DNA from: Homalodisca vitripennis
Lineage: Eukaryota; Arthropoda; Insecta; Hemiptera; Cicadellidae
Direction of reading: 5' to 3'
Length of the DNA stretch: 64,000 nt
Assembly (NCBI RefSeq): GCF_021130785.1
Contig: NC_060210.1
Location: forward strand, 188,922,501-188,986,500
A program made the position numbers and the translations under genes. A model generated the notes under the pieces. The model was not told where the DNA came from and did not search any database. It saw nothing but the letters and a program-made list of their open reading frames with translations. Shown here one piece after another: positions 36,540 through 48,371 of this stretch; position 1 is the first letter of the stretch; each line of letters starts with the position of its first letter.

Positions 36540-37950
36540 TAGGAAGAAAACTGAGCCTAAGTAGAAGAATTGTATTGTGCTAACTTATAAATTTGATTAG
36601 GGGTTTTTTATGTTTTAAGCAACTTGGGATACTTTTTAACTGACCTATAACCATGTTTAATATTGTAATTGACTTACTGTACACTCTGTGTAGTGTACTT
36701 TTTGTAATGGAAGATCAAGATCAAAGAGATGCAGGTATGTTGTAAAAGGCACATAGGCTAAGTTGTAAGAATCGTCCTTCTTCCTTACCCCCCCCCCCTC
36801 CAAAAAAGGTGGAATATGTCCTCGCCGTTATCCGATAATCGAAAACCTTTAATTGCGAGTTGGTGTTGTTATTATACGAACTTATTTATCATAATTTTGG
36901 TAAGTATTTAGTTCAAAATACTGTAGTCAAATACAGCGTTTCACGTAGTGGTGCTACCGACTACCAGTATCATTGAGGCTTTAAATTAATTTTTGAAAGC
37001 AAAAAGAAAGTCAGAAAATATCCTAAATTAAATGGGAAGTTGTAAGGTCAGCATTATTTTACTTGGAAAACTCTTGCGGAAACTTTGAATTTGTTTTTAA
37101 ATTAACAAAACTTCCACAAGCGAGTTCCGTCTTATTTACTCATGGAATCTTGAGGTCTACCTGATGAGAAACTGAGTTAAACGATAATTAATTATGTAAA
37201 TTCAAACAATTAAATTTGCAACACATTTACAGTATTTAATCTCGTTTTTAATTAAACTATGTAATAAGTATTTTATGTTTACTGTTATAAAGTATGGACA
37301 CTAGTATCAAAGAGATAATGGAATTCATTGTCTACATATATGGTACAATAAATTACAATTATTACACATATCCTTCATTTTTAGCATGTTACAGGAAATA
37401 GTAGTGCATTCGTATGTTAGTATTGAACGGTAAATGTACAAAGAGTACCAGAGGTTCACTGCATTGCTCTGAGTCAGGATCTGAAATGCGTCACTATCTG
37501 AAGAATATTATTTTATAATTTTGTTTTACAACGAAGATTAAACATGCGTTTTATAGTATAAACTATACACATTATGACAATTGTTGTTTTTAATTTCTGC
37601 CTTTTTAATTCATTATCATAATTCACTCTTTGTCAATGTACCCGTGGATTATTAACTGTGGTAAATATTTGTTGCAGGGTGCGATTTATTTTAATTGTTA
37701 TTTCAAATCTTACTATTTCCAATTAATTGTTGTATTCAACTGTTGTGATATACGTGAACCATTTTCTCTACAAGTTATCTATTACAATATAGATTGAAAA
37801 ACACCGCCATTTCCTTGTGCAACACAACAAAATGAGGTTTAGCTTATTTCAATTATTCCTAATTCCTCGATTTAACAAGTTTGCTTCCATGCACAAAAAA
37901 TTCTCTTTAAATTATCAGCTGGCACATATTTGTCCCACATGGTTTTTCAC
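36540..37950. other. AT-rich intergenic stretch
   Basis: Nothing recognisable apart from a C-run at 36788-36797. Confidence 0.5.
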
Positions 37951-37954
37951 CACG

Positions 37955-38352
37955 AACCGAGGAATGAGGACGGTGGACGAAGGAATAAAGACGGAGGATA
38001 GAGGAATGAGGACAGAGGAATGATGACAGTGGACGGATGAATGAGGACGAAGGATGGGGGAGTGAGATTGGAGGAATGAGGGTGGAGGAAGGAAGACGGA
38101 GGATGGAGGAATGAGGACGAAGAGCGGAAAACCGAGGACGGAAGATAGGGGAATGAGGACGGAGGATGGAAGGCGGAGGATGGAGGAATGAACACGAAGG
38201 GCGGAGGAATGAACGCGAAGGGCGGAGGAATGAGGATGAAGGATGGAAGTATGAGGACGAAGGACGGAGGAATGGAGATGGAGGACTGAGAACGGAATAA
38301 TGAGGACGAAGGAAGGAGGATGGGGGAAGGAGGATGGAGAATGGAGGACTGG
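37955..38352. repeat. Purine-rich minisatellite (GGA/GAGGA units)
   Basis: About 400 bp of degenerate 14-28-bp units such as ggaatgaggacg and gaggatggagga, nearly pure purine on the plus strand. It creates long Ser/Pro/His-rich open frames on the minus strand (37907-38454) which are artefacts. Strand asymmetry of this length could form triplex or quadruplex-like structures. Confidence 0.92.
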
Positions 38353-38727
38353 TTTCAGACAAAGTTCTTCGAAAGATAACAAGGGCGCTAAATGCAATTC
38401 ATTTATAAAGCACATTCTGAGATAAGTGATGGTCATTTGAAGTTTTCTCATCATTGAAACCGTTTCTGACTCTTGAATGTTTTTATACTCAGAAAGTCGA
38501 AGCTCCGAATTAAGTGACTGAAATTGTTTCTTAGTAAACCACCTATGGTAATATGAATTTCCATATTATATTTCATGAAATTCAGTTGACTGCATAAAGT
38601 AGTTCCTTTTGTAATATTGTTCAATAAAGAACTAACAGTTGCTGATAATTGAAAGCTATGTGAAGCGTTTGTTTAGCTATTTTTAGCGTTTGTTTGGCAT
38701 TAATGTGCGAAATATGCAAAAAACAGT

Positions 38728-38758
38728 GGGTACCGCTAACTTCACACCAGCGGTACCC
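38728..38758. repeat. 10-bp perfect hairpin in foldback module
   Basis: GGGTACCGCT at 38728-38737 pairs with AGCGGTACCC at 38749-38758 around an 11-nt loop. Other modules keep a weaker version of the same hairpin. Confidence 0.85.
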
Positions 38759-39387
38759 ATTAACGAAAATACGCCGAAAACTAGTGGAATCGTTTTTTTT
38801 AGCGTTTGTTTAGGTTTGTTTAGCTATTTTTAGCGTTTGTTTGACATTAATGTGCGAAATATGCAAAAAAACAGTGGGTACTGCTAGCTTCACATCAGCG
38901 GCAAACCATTAACGAAAATACGAAAAAAAAAACTAGTGGAATCGTTTGTTTAGGTTTTTTTCGCTATTTTCAGCGTTTTTTTTTTGGCATTAATGCGCGA
39001 ATTGTGGAAAAAACAGTGGGTGCCGCTAGCTTCACACCAGCGGCAAATTGTTCGATATGCAATATTTAAGTTACGATTAAATGTTTAAAATATTTGTAAC
39101 TGTATGTTTTGCCATTTTGTCTATAAATTTAATATATCAATATCTATATTTAATCAAGGTAACAATCTTTTATGTTTATAATGTTTTGTATATGCCAAAT
39201 GTTTAACAATATTTTATAAATTTATAGCTTAAGTTTTATATTTTACGAAACAGTTTTTACGTTATATATCGATAAGGTGAAAAAATGTGGGTCCCGCTAG
39301 CTTAAATTACGTTTGATATAAGGAATAATTAATTTAACGTTTTTTTATCCAACATAATTTTAATGAATATTATTATACACTGTAAGA

Positions 39388-39393
39388 TTTGCA

Positions 39394-39441
<48 letters not shown>
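39388..39441. repeat. TA microsatellite
   Basis: About 27 TA repeats with one TG interruption, in the centre of the foldback-like element. Confidence 0.95.
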
Positions 39442-39444
<3 letters not shown>

Positions 39445-39513
39445 TTAAATTTTTATAAGTGGCAATAGCCTAATTTAATTTAATTTAAATAAACATTGAA
39501 TCACAAAAAGTAC

Positions 39514-39584
39514 TTGCTCCGCCGGGACTCGAACCCGGATCTCTCACTTGCCGGGTGAATGTGCTACCATTACACCACAGAGCC
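39514..39584 (-). tRNA. tRNA-like sequence, GGC (Ala) anticodon position, probable pseudo-tRNA or SINE head
   Basis: The minus strand folds as a 71-nt cloverleaf. The acceptor pairs GGCTCTG with CGGAGCA (one G-A mismatch at the first pair and one G-U). The D stem is GTGT/GCAC, the anticodon stem TTCAC/GTGAG with loop CCGGCAA, and the T arm CCGGG-TTCGAGT-CCCGG. Box A (TGGTGTAATGG) and box B (GGTTCGAGTCC) are intact. The anticodon position reads GGC, but position 33 is C instead of the near-universal U. The gene is bracketed by an inverted repeat (ttgaatcacaaaaagta / tactttttacgattcaa), and the same flank recurs at 50500 beside a wrecked version. This argues for a mobile tRNA-derived unit over a housekeeping gene. 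Confidence 0.65.
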
Positions 39585-39862
39585 CTTACTTTTTACGATT
39601 CAATTATTTTGTATTTGACCGTTTCTTTCACATATGTGTTTAAATAATCAAACTAACATATGATCGGAAGACCAAATACCTGTCAAATAAATATAAAATA
39701 AAAATAAGTCATTTATTTGTAACTAAATCTAATCGTAACTTAAATATTGAAAAGCGAACAGTTTGCCGCTAGCTTCATACCAGCGGCACCCACTGTTTTT
39801 TTGCATAATTCGCACATTAATGCCAAACAAACGCTAAAAGTAGCTAAACAAACCCAAACAAA

Positions 39863-40243
39863 GGGCCTTTTTCGTTTAAGGGCCAGCACCTTATAAACAT
39901 ACTATACCTGACTGACAGTGCATTTAATCATTTTGTTTTTGGTGTTATTAGTTCGTAGGGCAGTAGTCCAGGTACTACTTCTAGTATAAACTCGTCTTAT
40001 CTTATCAGTGATAAACGCGCGCCGCTTATCTTTTGCCTGTAATGAAACCTGCGTTAGTTCTGTCTGAGTTTTGAGTGAGTGGTGAGTTGATCTGGGCTTG
40101 GACTTTGCAAGCTCGAGTTAATTTTTTGCTAAAAGAGCAAGCAGCGCAAAGCGCTGCGCAGCGGGAAAGCATCGCGTGATCTGAGTTTTGAATCCATAGG
40201 CAAGCTAGGGTCTTTTGTGCTGGCCCTTAAACGAAAAAGACCC
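39863..40243. mobile_element. 381-bp MITE nested in foldback arm
   Basis: Terminal inverted repeats of 27 bp (39863-39889 and 40217-40243) differ at one position and begin GGGCCTTTTTCGTTTAAGGG / GGGTCTTTTTCGTTTAAGGG. Flanking octamers are caaacaaa and taaacaaa, a probable 8-bp target duplication with one change. It splits the right arm of the foldback-like element exactly within a module, so its insertion is the younger event. An 8-bp duplication suits hAT or P-like superfamilies, but the termini match neither canonical form. Confidence 0.82.
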
Positions 40244-41014
40244 TAAACAAACGCTAAACAAACGATTCCACTAGTTTTTGTCGTATTTTCGTTAATGGGT
40301 GCCGCCAGCTTCACACAGCTATAATTGACTGCACGTACAAGTACAGACTGCTCAGTGTCCAATAGAAAACATTCTGTTTTTAGGAGCTCATCAAGTATTC
40401 CATCAGTCAGAGATAGAGAGCAGCAGTGTGCTGCTGTGTCGCCGCTCACCGCTAGTAGTTGAGCAGTTTGCCGCTAGATAGTGGCAGTCTGCAGAGTTTG
40501 TGTCAATAACTTTACTGTTTTACACTATGCTCTCATATCGATGAAAATCCATTGATGACCTTATAGCTGACATGCAGATGATCGGGTGGGGCTTTGAATG
40601 TTTGAATACGCATAAAACAGTGGTTAGGTGATCCTCAATTGACAGTTTATAATTTTCAATACCTCATTAATCTGTTTTATAATTGTGTTTGAACGTACTT
40701 GTAATAAGTAATGTTTGTATTAATTTTAAGCAACATATTTTGTTGCGTAGTATTATTCGCAGCAAAGTAGTTTAGAACTAAAAGTCGGAATTAGGCTGAT
40801 AACAAAACTCTGACTTCGCCTCTATAGACATACTTGATTTCATTTTTAATATATTAATTACTTAAACCTGACTGAAATATGATTTATATAATACTTAATA
40901 GATTATGTATATTAACTATGCCATCAGTGGTATCTGAAATACTTTTTCAATTAGAGAAGTTAAGGACATTACTGACTTTTCAGTAATAATAAATCAAACA
41001 TAATACCTCCCCCA

Positions 41015-41127
41015 CCTGACGAAGAGGATAAATTCCAATCCTCGAAACGTTGTGTTGTACCTTTTGTAACATTTAACGAAGACAAATTTAAATGTCGGAA
41101 ATCCTGTTATCCTGCAAATGAAACCTA
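41015..41127 (+). repeat. Dispersed repeat, probable LINE 3' UTR piece (copy C)
   Basis: Independent copy of the sequence at 2684-2784: cctgacgaagaggata, then atcctcgaaacgttgtgttg and a taccttttgtaac core, ending near ctgttatcctgc. Confidence 0.55.
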
Positions 41128-41129
41128 AT

Positions 41130-43600
41130 TACTCTCGTATTAAATCATAAAAATAGATACAAGATTCCTAATTGTCTATACTTCTACACGAGTGGAAGTA
41201 ATTTTTTAAAATATTTTTTTGTTTCGAAATATAAAATCACCTGTCGCAGAAAAGATATTAAGTGAAAACCAAAGTTGCTTCTTCCCCGAAAATCAGTATC
41301 AGATGCGCACTGGGATGGACGTTATTTTTAAACGAAGTATTAATATCGTGTCCACGATCAGTAACAAAACCATAGTGTAATTAATACAATGCCAGATAAG
41401 TAAAAAAATAACTACTATAGGCCTACCTTTCATTGTATTACGGGTAGTTATACATAAATCATTCATACTGACGAGGTGAGCTGAGGTCCGATGGACTATT
41501 TTAGTTAGTTCTAAAGTCTGACGCTAGGGTTCGCCACGTAACTTGTTATCGTTCAAATAGTTACTACCAGAGCCTCAACAGATGGCAGTCCAAGCGCCCA
41601 CTGTGTCCGTACCTAATTTATAGCACTGAATGAGCTATAATATCTAGTGTATCCTAAGTACTATAAAAAATACTACATTCTTGCATTTCGGCTATGGTGG
41701 TCATTGCATCCTTAGTATTCTATTATTTTACTCACGTCGGCGATTTATTACTTACACTAAGGTTCTGTTTAATAGAATACCGTAATTTGTAGTGTAGACA
41801 ATATTTTGTACATATTTTGAATGGGTCAGTTGACAGTCTCAACCAATAAAATATTTGAAGATGGCGGTCATTCACATTTGTGCCACATAGAGAAATTAAT
41901 TATTTCCCAATATATACCAAAAATGAAATGTTTCCTAAACATATTAGGTAGTTTTGAACACTTTTTATTATTGCATGGTTTTTGGTATCTCTTAGCCGTT
42001 TAGGCATCTCAGAGAAAAACGAGTTAGTTTTTAAAGGTTTAAGTATACTTACCATAACGTATGTTTCCACGTGTATTATGAAATCTTCGAACATTTTGGA
42101 GATATCAGGAGTACACAGTTTTGCGAAGTATTTCACTTTCACATTTTAGTAACTGGTGGCCATCTTAGCTCTTTAAGAACAACGTTACAAATTATGCACT
42201 TTTACGACCTCTTTTAGTAGCAGAATTGTCTCTGCAGCATTCGCTAAATTATTTTATAGATTTAAATAATAAATAACTATGGGAGAAAATATATACAATT
42301 AATATTTTAGAATATAAGTAGAATTATAAAAACCTATGTAAAATAAAAATGTATATTTCCAAGAAAGGATCCGTGAAGGTAGGTAATAGTACAGACGGAC
42401 AGCTGATTCTATGGACGTTGAATACTTAGAAGTGACTACAATACCGGGTGTCTTAAAAGCCCCTCCCCCTCCCCTATTAACTTTCTTACGAATAGAGATG
42501 AAAAGACTTACTTTGGGGCATATTTATATGACCAACTGAGGAGCTTTTAAGCATGAAAACTTTTAACCCCCTTTCAAAACTGCAGTAGTTTGAGAGTAAG
42601 TAAAAAATTTTAAATGGGAACTCCTAGCCAGTGACATCTCATTTTAAAAATATTACATACATAAGAAGAATGGCACGAACTAGGTGTCTCTAATGTTACT
42701 CTATAAAATATTTTTAATCAAGATTATTTACTTGAATGCCGATTTTTAGTTTTTAATTTTAAGTTAACTGTGGTTTAATAAACAATTTTAAAAACGATTT
42801 GAGAAAGTATTCTCCTACATCTTGTCAATAATATATCATTTTAAAACTAATAACAGAAGTGCAGAATAAAAAAATGTATTGAGGGAAGGCATTGGTTTGA
42901 TTACTGCTTTAGTGTGGTCAAACTTCATAATATTTTGTAATTAAATTTTCTGACTATAAGTTTGGCGAGATAAAGAAATATTTATCCTAGCTTATTTGGA
43001 AATATCATTACAGTATCAATGTAAAGGTATAATGTTTTGGATGTTTTATAGGTTATTCAGAAAAAACCTCAAGAGGTTTAGAGTTTTACTGTTTAAAAAA
43101 GAATACTCTTTACAACAAAACTTTGGATCACAGTAATTATATCTTTAAAATTAGAAATTATCCAAAAAGCTACTACTAAAATGAGGCGTAAAAGTTCATT
43201 GGGCTTACGGAGAAAAACTTCAAAGTAGTTTCATTATACCCGACTCTTAATACCTAAAAAATGTAGCTGTGAAAGTTGAAATCTACCTTTCTTCCAACTA
43301 CGTCGGAAAAGGATATTATCAATTTTTCTAAGAAAAGGAATTGCCCTTGTTAATTCAAGTATTCTTTTGAACATGCTAGTTTTTATAAATTACAAGTTTT
43401 GGGTTAATCGGTGTCATTGCGTGCTATCTACTAAACACGATGTGTTCTCTTACTTACCTGAGACTAGGTAACGAAGAGTCTTCACTGGAAATTTACGTAA
43501 CTTTTCAGTGTATGTCCTTATTCTCCAACGGTACAAGAAGTATAACTTGCACCTCGCTCTATTCCGTGAATAGTTATCTTCATTATATTATTACTAGACA
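41130..43600. other. AT-rich intergenic stretch
   Basis: No exon recognised. The sequence near 42421-42660 (ccgggtgtct start, aaccccctttc, then gacatctcatttt) looks like diverged MITE material related in style to 48713-49210, but no partner terminus is visible. Confidence 0.4.
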
Positions 43601-43611
43601 TTATTCATTTT

Positions 43612-43975
43612 TTTATGTTGATTATGAAAACACAAATCTGATTAGTGTTCTAAATACTGATTAATATGAATCACATCAATTACACAGTATTTTAATAATC
43701 TTTAAATGTTTAGTTTGTTTATATTGATTATGAAAACAAAAATCTCATTAGTGTTGTAAATATTAATTATTATAAATTACACAGTATTTTAATAATCTTT
43801 AAATGTTTAGTTTGTTTATTTTGATTATGGAAATAAAAATCTGATTAATGTTGTAAATACTGATCATTATAAATTACACAGTATTTTAATAATTGTTTAA
43901 TGTTTAGTTTGGTTAAGTTGATAATGGAAACAAAAATCTGATTAGTGTTGTAAATACTGACTATTTTCATTTCCA
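43612..43975. repeat. Tandem repeat, about 97-106-bp unit, about 4 copies
   Basis: The phrase gattatgaaaac or its variants starts at 43620, 43726, 43823 and 43920. Each unit also holds atctgattagtgttgtaaata and (first three) acacagtattttaataatctttaaatg. Confidence 0.93.
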
Positions 43976-43979
43976 CTGT

Positions 43980-46500
43980 ATTTTTAGTATTTTTTTTTTA
44001 ATGTCTTGTGACTAAACCACAGTAGTTATACTAATAACCAGTCTTGGTTTTTCATCATTAACGGTGATCTAAACCTCTCCCTGTTACAGGCAGACTCTCG
44101 CATTGATTATACTACCATCCTAAAGCTCATGTTATAGAGCCTCTACATATAACGCGTGGCGGTGTCCCTGTTATATTTCCTTCATCTCATAATGAACATT
44201 TGAATTTGAAGATGGCCTCATTGATTTTGGTGCCACAATATCACAGTTTAATTAAATTTCGGAACACAGGAGAAAATTTTAAACATGTAAATGCGTTTGG
44301 TTTGCACCATTAAATCAAACACCCCCCAAAATTATTCAAAAAACTTTTGCGAATAAAATGTGTTCAGCTGTATTGCGAAAATCCTGATAGCTCCATTGGA
44401 ACAAATTATACTTCAAACAATTTTTCAACCTTATTTATAATGGTAGAATTATGGAAAATGTACTAATTATTTAGATGTGTATTAGTTATATCCTTAAGTG
44501 AGATATCTTCCATGGTTATGCGACTAAAACTAAGGAGGTTAAAGTGTGAATAAAAAGTCAGGACCACCCCCTTATTTTTTCTAAAGCTTATATAATAGAT
44601 CGTCAAAATCGTTATAAAGTCCTTAAACTTAAATTTACATAACACCAGTAGAAAGCTTTGAAGCTTTAAGAGACACAATTGTTGAGGCTTGCAACCAAAT
44701 ACCACTTCATATTTTCAAAAAGTGAGAGAAGAGCTCACCCTACTCCTTTGCCAAATAATACGAGTGTTACAGTTTAAACATTTGATTTGACTTGGCAACG
44801 TGATGAGCCAAAAATATTGTTTTGGTAACACTGACTATTATCTTGAGTAAAAAAATAGATAACGATCTCTGGTTTTTACCATTCTTTAAGTTTGTGTATG
44901 CTCTTCAAAATGAGGAGCACTTGAGAGGAGTTTACGTTTTACAAATTGTTGAGTTGCCCTCAAAATCCCGCATTTTTGGGGGCACAAGAAATATTCATCA
45001 AATGAAACTGCATCTACATTGCACCTCTACCCAAAGAACACCTCCTTATATAATCTTTAGAAGAAAATAGAGGGGGATTTGGATTTGTTATTCACTATGT
45101 ATAATTGATTAAATAATGATAAAAATAACTGGCAACAACGTTTTACCAATATCTTTATTACAAAGAAACTTTACAATAAGAATAATATGACTAGTATGAC
45201 TAGGGGTACAATATACTTACATGGTTACGAACATATACAACATTGGTGTAGTACCAAATATATAATATACTAAGCGAGTATACGGGTAAGCACCAGAGAG
45301 CGCAGAGCGCAAGGCTAACAACAATTTATTGTATTAAAATAAAACTTAAATTACATTAAAATATAATACAGCTATTTATACTTATTTATGGATAACAAAC
45401 CTTAACAAAAGTAAGTATGTATCTTGTTGAAATAACAACTTTGTTTTATAGCTACTCCAAATTCAGTAAGTTCTACACTGGTCTCGATTAACCGAAACTC
45501 AATTAACCGAATATCTGGTTTACCGAAGTGATACTGAGCATAAAACAATTTTTATATGTAACTTACATAAATAAAAAACGCTGGAATGTATTTCTTTAAC
45601 AAAATTATAGCGGTAACAAAACATGTTTTTTTTTATTAAACAAAGTTCATTTCCACAGTTTTACATCAGTGACACAGTTTTTTTAATATCCATCTACCAA
45701 CTACGACTAAACCCATTGTTTAGGGATAAATTAGAAAAATTCGAATTAATAATAAAAATAATAAGTTTAAATGATAAGTCAATAAAAAAAAGTTTTTTTG
45801 CTAATTTGTTATGCAGTAAAAAGAGATCTTATTTTGAAATAAATTTCTATAGTCACAGATACATTTAAAGCCATTATCATTTTTTTATCTAAAAAATCTT
45901 TTTGAAAATACATTTACAAAACTATATATAACTGAGGATTTGGATTACATCCTATTTAAAAAGTTATATATTTAAATCTAAAAGTTTTTTCGTTGCGAAA
46001 TTAATTTATAATAGACTACTAATATCTCATTTCAACATCGATTACGATATCCAATAGACACCATTCTTATAAAAATATAGAAAAATAAAACTGATATATA
46101 AAGGATATTTTCGGGTGTGAATCTTTAAAAATATTTGCAGTACCAGAATAAACATGCGTGTATCAGTAAAAATAAGAAGATCGACAGTATTGTAAAACGT
46201 CTTTTAGTAACAAAAATTCAGAAATTTCCAAAATCCTATAAAAACCACCTTCCATCGGAAAATTCGGAGAATTGTGTGCACATTTCATTGCCTAGAATAT
46301 ATTTAATTATAGAATTAACCATCCCGATTTTAAGTTAATAAAAATGAATTTTGATTCATGAACTTCGAGTTCAAGCATTTAATGAGGTTCAATCATTTTT
46401 CAAGATAATATTGATCGATAAACAAAATGATGCCAGCAAGTTTGAAAATAAGCGATTTACATCCTGTTTATTCCAGTTGCCGTTAAAAGAAACTCAATAT
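43980..46500. other. AT-rich stretch with weak repeat relics
   Basis: No convincing gene. At 45473-45535 the sequence tacactggtctcgattaaccg, followed by two more ttaaccgaa or tttaccgaa steps, resembles a pogo/Tigger-type terminal repeat, but no matching opposite terminus was seen. Open frames at 44463-44705, 44822-45070, 45623-45868 and 46135-46338 have AT-driven composition and no motif. Confidence 0.4.
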
Positions 46501-46655
46501 AAAAACATTGTACAGCAAGACAGTTAAAACTGTGTGAGGGTGTACTAGGTGGAGTACACACATAACAGCCAACTATATAGCATCTCATTGGTGGAAATGC
46601 TGTGTTTCCACAAACAGTTACGTGCTTACGTCATCAGCACAGGGGCGTAGCCATC

Positions 46656-46971
46656 TCAGACGATGGGGGCAGTGTCGGACTCCCTGCGGAAGCTCCTGTG
46701 CAGGTTGAGGGGAGGCAGGTTGGGGTGCTCTATCCTGGTGGGGGAGGAGACACGGGGGCGCACCCTCAGGTAGTCGTCTGGGTCGATGTAGCCAGAATTG
46801 TCGAAGCTCCTGTGTGGGGGTTTCGGGGGAGGAGGGGCGACGTGGTGAGCGGTCCCCCGTGGGGTGAGGGTCGCCCAGAGGACCCTGGAGTCCGGCACAG
46901 TCCCGGGGTACAAGACCGCCTCACAAGCCCTGCCGTGATCTGGAGGCTGCGTCACTTTAGCGCCACGTTCC
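46656..46971 (-). CDS. Last coding exon of a single-pass membrane protein: cytoplasmic tail
   Basis: On the minus strand an acceptor (gtatttcag) precedes an open frame of 104 codons ending in TGA at 46656-46658. An AATAAA lies about 185 bp downstream (near 46467). The exon is GC-rich compared with its surroundings. Translation begins ERGAKVTQPPDHGR, then VLYPGTVPDSRVLWATLTPRG, a proline-rich APPPPKPPHRSF (SH3-ligand style), NSGYIDPDDYLRVRPR with two tyrosines in acidic context (possible SH2 or phosphotyrosine sites), NLPPLNLHRSF and a final ESDTAPIV. A single G from this exon completes the CAG codon begun by 48372-48474, so the splice is in phase. I do not recognise the family; the layout fits a signalling or adhesion receptor tail. 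Confidence 0.82.
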
Positions 46972-47195
46972 CTGAAATACCTACCAACAGGGAATTTTAG
47001 TCTCTCTAAATTGGTGGAGAATTGGAATTGGTACGAGTAAGAAGTCTATAAGTTACATATTTGTTTGAATCCTACACACTTTTGTTTTGTTGAAAATCCA
47101 CAACTCGGTTGGAATAAGATAAGAATTAAATTAAATATTTCTCAGAAAATAAAAATAAAATGAGCAACACCTCTCAATAATTTTGCAAAACGAAC

Positions 47196-47425
47196 TTGCG
47201 CTTACTTTGGATGTGTACATAGATACTTCAGAAAAGCTATTTCTCATTGGTTTGATCATAATTGTCCCTTTTTCTACTTCCGAGTCTACCAAACATACTC
47301 TTCAAGAGACAAAGCATGATGATTAAGCATTCCCACGATGATTACGTGAGAAGCATAGGAATTAAAAGTCTGGAACTTGTTCAAAACATGGGATTAATAT
47401 GCCTGAGCAATTAGGAAAAAACCTA
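47196..47425 (+). repeat. Direct repeat of about 230 bp, copy A
   Basis: Matches 48037-48270 in the same orientation: shared blocks include tctaccaaacata, caagagacaaagcatg, acgatgattacgt and gttcaaaacatgggattaat. In this copy the frame seen in copy B is broken by TAA and TAG. Confidence 0.9.
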
Positions 47426-47724
47426 TAATTCTCATGTTTTTTGCTTTTTTTATTAAAAAAACTATTTTACTTTATTGTCGTACTGGATACATAATCGTGT
47501 ATGACAAAGTCAGTGGTACAAATATCTATAACTAATCTATTTTACATACATCAATATTGTACTAAAATTAAACTTAAACTTTAAAAAATTATTAAAATAT
47601 CTAAAATGTTACAAAATAAACAGATTTAAAAAAATCTTAAGTCAATATAAAATCGAAGTTATAGTCCAGTTAACACAAGATGAGATAAAGCAACAAAAGG
47701 ATCCAGACAACAACAAAAACACGC

Positions 47725-48000
47725 TAAATCTCTAAGCTAGAGTCAAACTCCCCCCTGATCAAGAACTCTTTCATTTGACTTTTAAATCTTGTTCCTGTGG
47801 GTTCGTGTTTTACATTTCGGACAAACATGAGAAGATCCTAGCTCGAGCATTGTGCGGTAAATTGCCAGCTAAAGCTGAACGATGAGATGTCTGACGTAAA
47901 CTAATGCCAGATCTAGTGTTGTGCTCATGAATTTCATTACCTGTTAATGTATGTTTTTTTAATTTGAAAAAAAAAACAATGGTTTCATAAATGTACAAAG
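47725..48000 (-). pseudogene. LINE C-terminal fragment
   Basis: The minus-strand frame GNEIHEHNTRSGISLRQTSH, then HNARARIFSCLSEM, and after a frameshift TGTRFKSQMKEFLI, matches the order of the C-terminal end of jockey/CR1-like non-LTR polyproteins (HxHNTR, later LP-like, then FK-x-x-KxFL). It is broken by at least one frameshift. Confidence 0.6.
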
Positions 48001-48036
48001 CAGGAAATGTCGTTATACTTAAATCCGAAAATACGT

Positions 48037-48270
48037 TTCTTGCTCTTACATCAAAATGTGTACATAGGTATTTCAGAGAAGCTACTTCCTCAATAGAATG
48101 ATCATAATTTTACCTTTTTCTCTACTTCCCAGTCTACCAAACATATGCTCCAAGAGACAAAGCATGGTTTCCGACGATGATTACGTCACAAGCATAGGTA
48201 TTAAAAGTCAAGAACTTGTTCAAAACATGGGATTAATATGCCTGAGCAATAAGGAAAAAACTCTAGTGCT
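48037..48270 (+). repeat. Direct repeat of about 230 bp, copy B, with exon-like frame
   Basis: A strong plus-strand acceptor (ttttctctacttcccag near 48133) opens a frame SMVSDDDYVTSIGIKSQELV that runs to a TAA at about 48299. Because the sister copy is broken and no other exon is known, this is more likely a repeat or retro-derived fragment than a gene. It lies in the last intron of the minus-strand membrane-protein gene. Confidence 0.8.
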
Positions 48271-48371
48271 CATGTACAAGAAGGGAAAAAATCTTCATTA
48301 AAATTTGACATAATTAATAGGGAAGTGACTTACTACTTAAAGGGTAATGAATTGAGGAGAAATATACTTAC

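Larger units (their letters stand above)
38646..40327. mobile_element. Foldback-like element with tandem modules in inverted arms
   Basis: The left arm (38646-39100) contains three tandem modules of about 147-153 bp, each with gcgtttgttt, cattaatgtgcgaa, aacagtgggt, gctagcttcacaccagcgg and actagtggaatcg. The right arm (39716-40327) carries the same motifs in reverse complement, interrupted by a nested MITE. The outer edges match as well: aattgaaagctatgtgaagc on the left versus the complement of gcttcacacagctataatt on the right. The arms continue inward as inverted matches (atatttaagttacgatta). No transposase is present. Modular inverted arms are the hallmark of Foldback-type elements, though the class is inferred. 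Confidence 0.75.

Noticed and set aside
37907..38454. Overlapping minus-strand open frames of 82-179 codons rich in Ser, Pro, His and Leu
   Set aside because: They occur in all three frames across the purine-rich minisatellite and are by-products of its composition.
45473..45535. Pogo/Tigger-like terminal sequence
   Set aside because: The ttaaccga steps resemble pogo termini, but no opposite terminus or target duplication was found, so no element is called.
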